Origin: CAZSDW01 sp964605705
Lineage (GTDB): Bacteria; Fidelibacterota; UBA2242
DNA length: 6,268 bases
NCBI GenBank assembly: GCA_964605705.1
Contig: CAZSDW010000086.1
Coordinates: forward strand, 1-6,268
Direction: 5' to 3'
The number at the start of each line of letters is the position of its first letter. The first letter of the stretch is position 1. Both the position numbers and the translations under genes were made by a program. Positions 5,307 to 6,268 of this stretch are shown piece by piece. Below the pieces are notes generated by a model. That model was not told where the DNA came from. It made no database searches and saw only the letters and a program-made list of their open reading frames with translations.

Positions 5307-6268
5307 ATGATCATCTACTCAATTAATAAAAATCATTTCATTTTTTTATTTGTGTTAATGTTTGGGCATATATCTGCTCAGGAACTGCAGAAACCAATGA
5401 TTCGGGATTTCACACATTATACATTTGCCGGGCAAATCGGAATGACTGTTACCAACTATGGAATTCTGGGTGAAGGTTATGAATCCTGTGAGCAGCCATC
5501 CTGCAGGTATAAGCTGTATTCCGAATATAAACAGGAACAGGTCGAACACTTTTCCTATGCCGGTCTCTGGGTAGGAGGAATCAAAAATAATCAGACTATT
5601 GTTTCATCAGCACTGACAGACGGTTTTGTCACGGATGAGTTTGGAACCCGTCCTGCCGGCAGAGAGTTCAGCAGTACCGCTGACTCTTCTGATATTGTCA
5701 GAATAAAATCCACTTTCAATAAACGAACAACGGACCCGGTGATTCGAGAACTTGCGAGTTATTATGACAGTACTGCCATTTCACATCAGGATATGATTGC
5801 CGAGTTTACCGATACTGCTCAGGTGATTCCCGGAACGGAAATTCAGATCCCTCACGATCCACTTGGGATTAAAGTACATCTTGAAACATATTGCTGGAAC
5901 TACCCTTACGCAAACTCCTTTGTGATTTTAAACTACACCATGGAAAATATTTCCAGTGACCCAATTGTCAATCCCTTTGTCGGTATGTGGATTGATGCTT
6001 CCGTTGGCAATATGAATTTTACAAGTATTTGTGAACCTGGCGGTGGTTGGAACTGGTATGATAATCGGAATAATTTTGTGGACTCGCTTTCAATGGCGTA
6101 TCAGACTGATCTCGATGGTGATCAGGGCTGGGCACAGAGTTATTTTGGTGTAAAATATCTGGGCTCATTAAATGAAGGTGAAGATGATTTCGATATTTAT
6201 TATGATCAGTGGCCCTGGAATGGAAGTCAACTTCAAGGTGTCAATCATCACCTGACACCCCTTGGCGA
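5307..6268 (+). CDS. Exported protein of unknown function, N-terminal part, cut by window edge
   Basis: An uninterrupted frame of 320 codons runs off the right edge. Residues 1-24 are a signal peptide: a short polar/basic start (MIIYSINKNH), a hydrophobic core FIFLFVLMF, and a cut site about HISA|Q25. The mature part has FAGQIGMTVTNYGILGEGYE, a Cys61-Cys66 pair (CEQPSC), FSYAGLWVGG (82-91), HQDMIAEF, YCWNYPYANSFVILNYT, FVGMWIDASVGNM, DLDGDQGW (268-275) and SYFGVKYLGS (278-287). It is rich in Asp, Asn, Gly and aromatic residues, as in extracellular beta-rich proteins. I recall similar uncharacterised large exported proteins in FCB genomes, often ending in a type IX secretion sorting domain or FlgD-like Ig fold; that resemblance is from memory, and the C-terminus is outside the window. 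No enzyme motif is recognised. ATG 5307 is chosen because it gives the complete signal peptide and the frame closes upstream at TAA 5274-5276. It is divergent from the receptor and shares its control region. Confidence 0.8.
   Translation, partial: MIIYSINKNHFIFLFVLMFGHISAQELQKPMIRDFTHYTFAGQIGMTVTNYGILGEGYESCEQPSCRYKLYSEYKQEQVEHFSYAGLWVGGIKNNQTIVSSALTDGFVTDEFGTRPAGREFSSTADSSDIVRIKSTFNKRTTDPVIRELASYYDSTAISHQDMIAEFTDTAQVIPGTEIQIPHDPLGIKVHLETYCWNYPYANSFVILNYTMENISSDPIVNPFVGMWIDASVGNMNFTSICEPGGGWNWYDNRNNFVDSLSMAYQTDLDGDQGWAQSYFGVKYLGSLNEGEDDFDIYYDQWPWNGSQLQGVNHHLTPLG

Noticed and set aside
5355..5549. Minus-strand 64-residue hydrophobic frame
   Set aside because: It is antisense to the signal peptide and early mature part of the exported protein, whose frame is much longer and has clear protein features.

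Overview
The window looks like a chromosomal segment from a moderately AT-rich Gram-negative bacterium of the Bacteroidota/FCB superphylum. It holds a TonB-dependent outer-membrane receptor with an N-terminal carboxypeptidase-regulatory-like domain, and an exported protein of a kind I associate with Marinimicrobia (Fidelibacterota), KSB1/Caldithrix and Ignavibacteria genomes. Three of the four genes have some Shine-Dalgarno sequence, two of them strong. One promoter is a near-consensus sigma-70 type (TTGACA, 17 bp, TAAAAT). Both points argue mildly against Bacteroidetes proper, which usually has weak Shine-Dalgarno sites and a divergent promoter consensus. The lineage is an inference, not something the sequence proves.

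Layout, left to right. Positions 1-404 (minus) are the N-terminal 134 codons of an EF-G-like translational GTPase (FusA2 type), starting at TTG behind an AGGAGG site and cut by the window edge. Positions 433-1929 (minus) encode a 498-residue ANL-superfamily (AMP-binding, acyl-CoA-synthetase-like) protein. Only 28 bp without a terminator separate it from the GTPase gene, so the two are probably one transcription unit read leftward from the promoter at 1969-1997. Positions 2048-2075 form a strong intrinsic terminator that ends the next minus-strand gene. Positions 2095-5013 (minus) encode a 972-residue TonB-dependent receptor. Positions 5014-5306 are a divergent intergenic region with a nested inverted repeat and a candidate promoter. 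From 5307 to the right edge (plus) runs the N-terminal 320 codons of an exported protein of unknown function with a clear signal peptide.

How the parts may work together: the receptor and the divergent exported protein are both cell-envelope products sharing one control region. They form a surface module, but the substrate cannot be read from the sequence. The leftward pair is cytoplasmic, and both members depart from the canonical active sites of their families. The GTPase has DTPGY instead of DTPGH. The ANL protein lacks the A10 catalytic lysine and has a heavily altered phosphate-binding loop. That pairing of two catalytically altered paralogs in one probable operon is the most unusual thing here. 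I saw no tRNA, rRNA, CRISPR array, insertion sequence or phage element.
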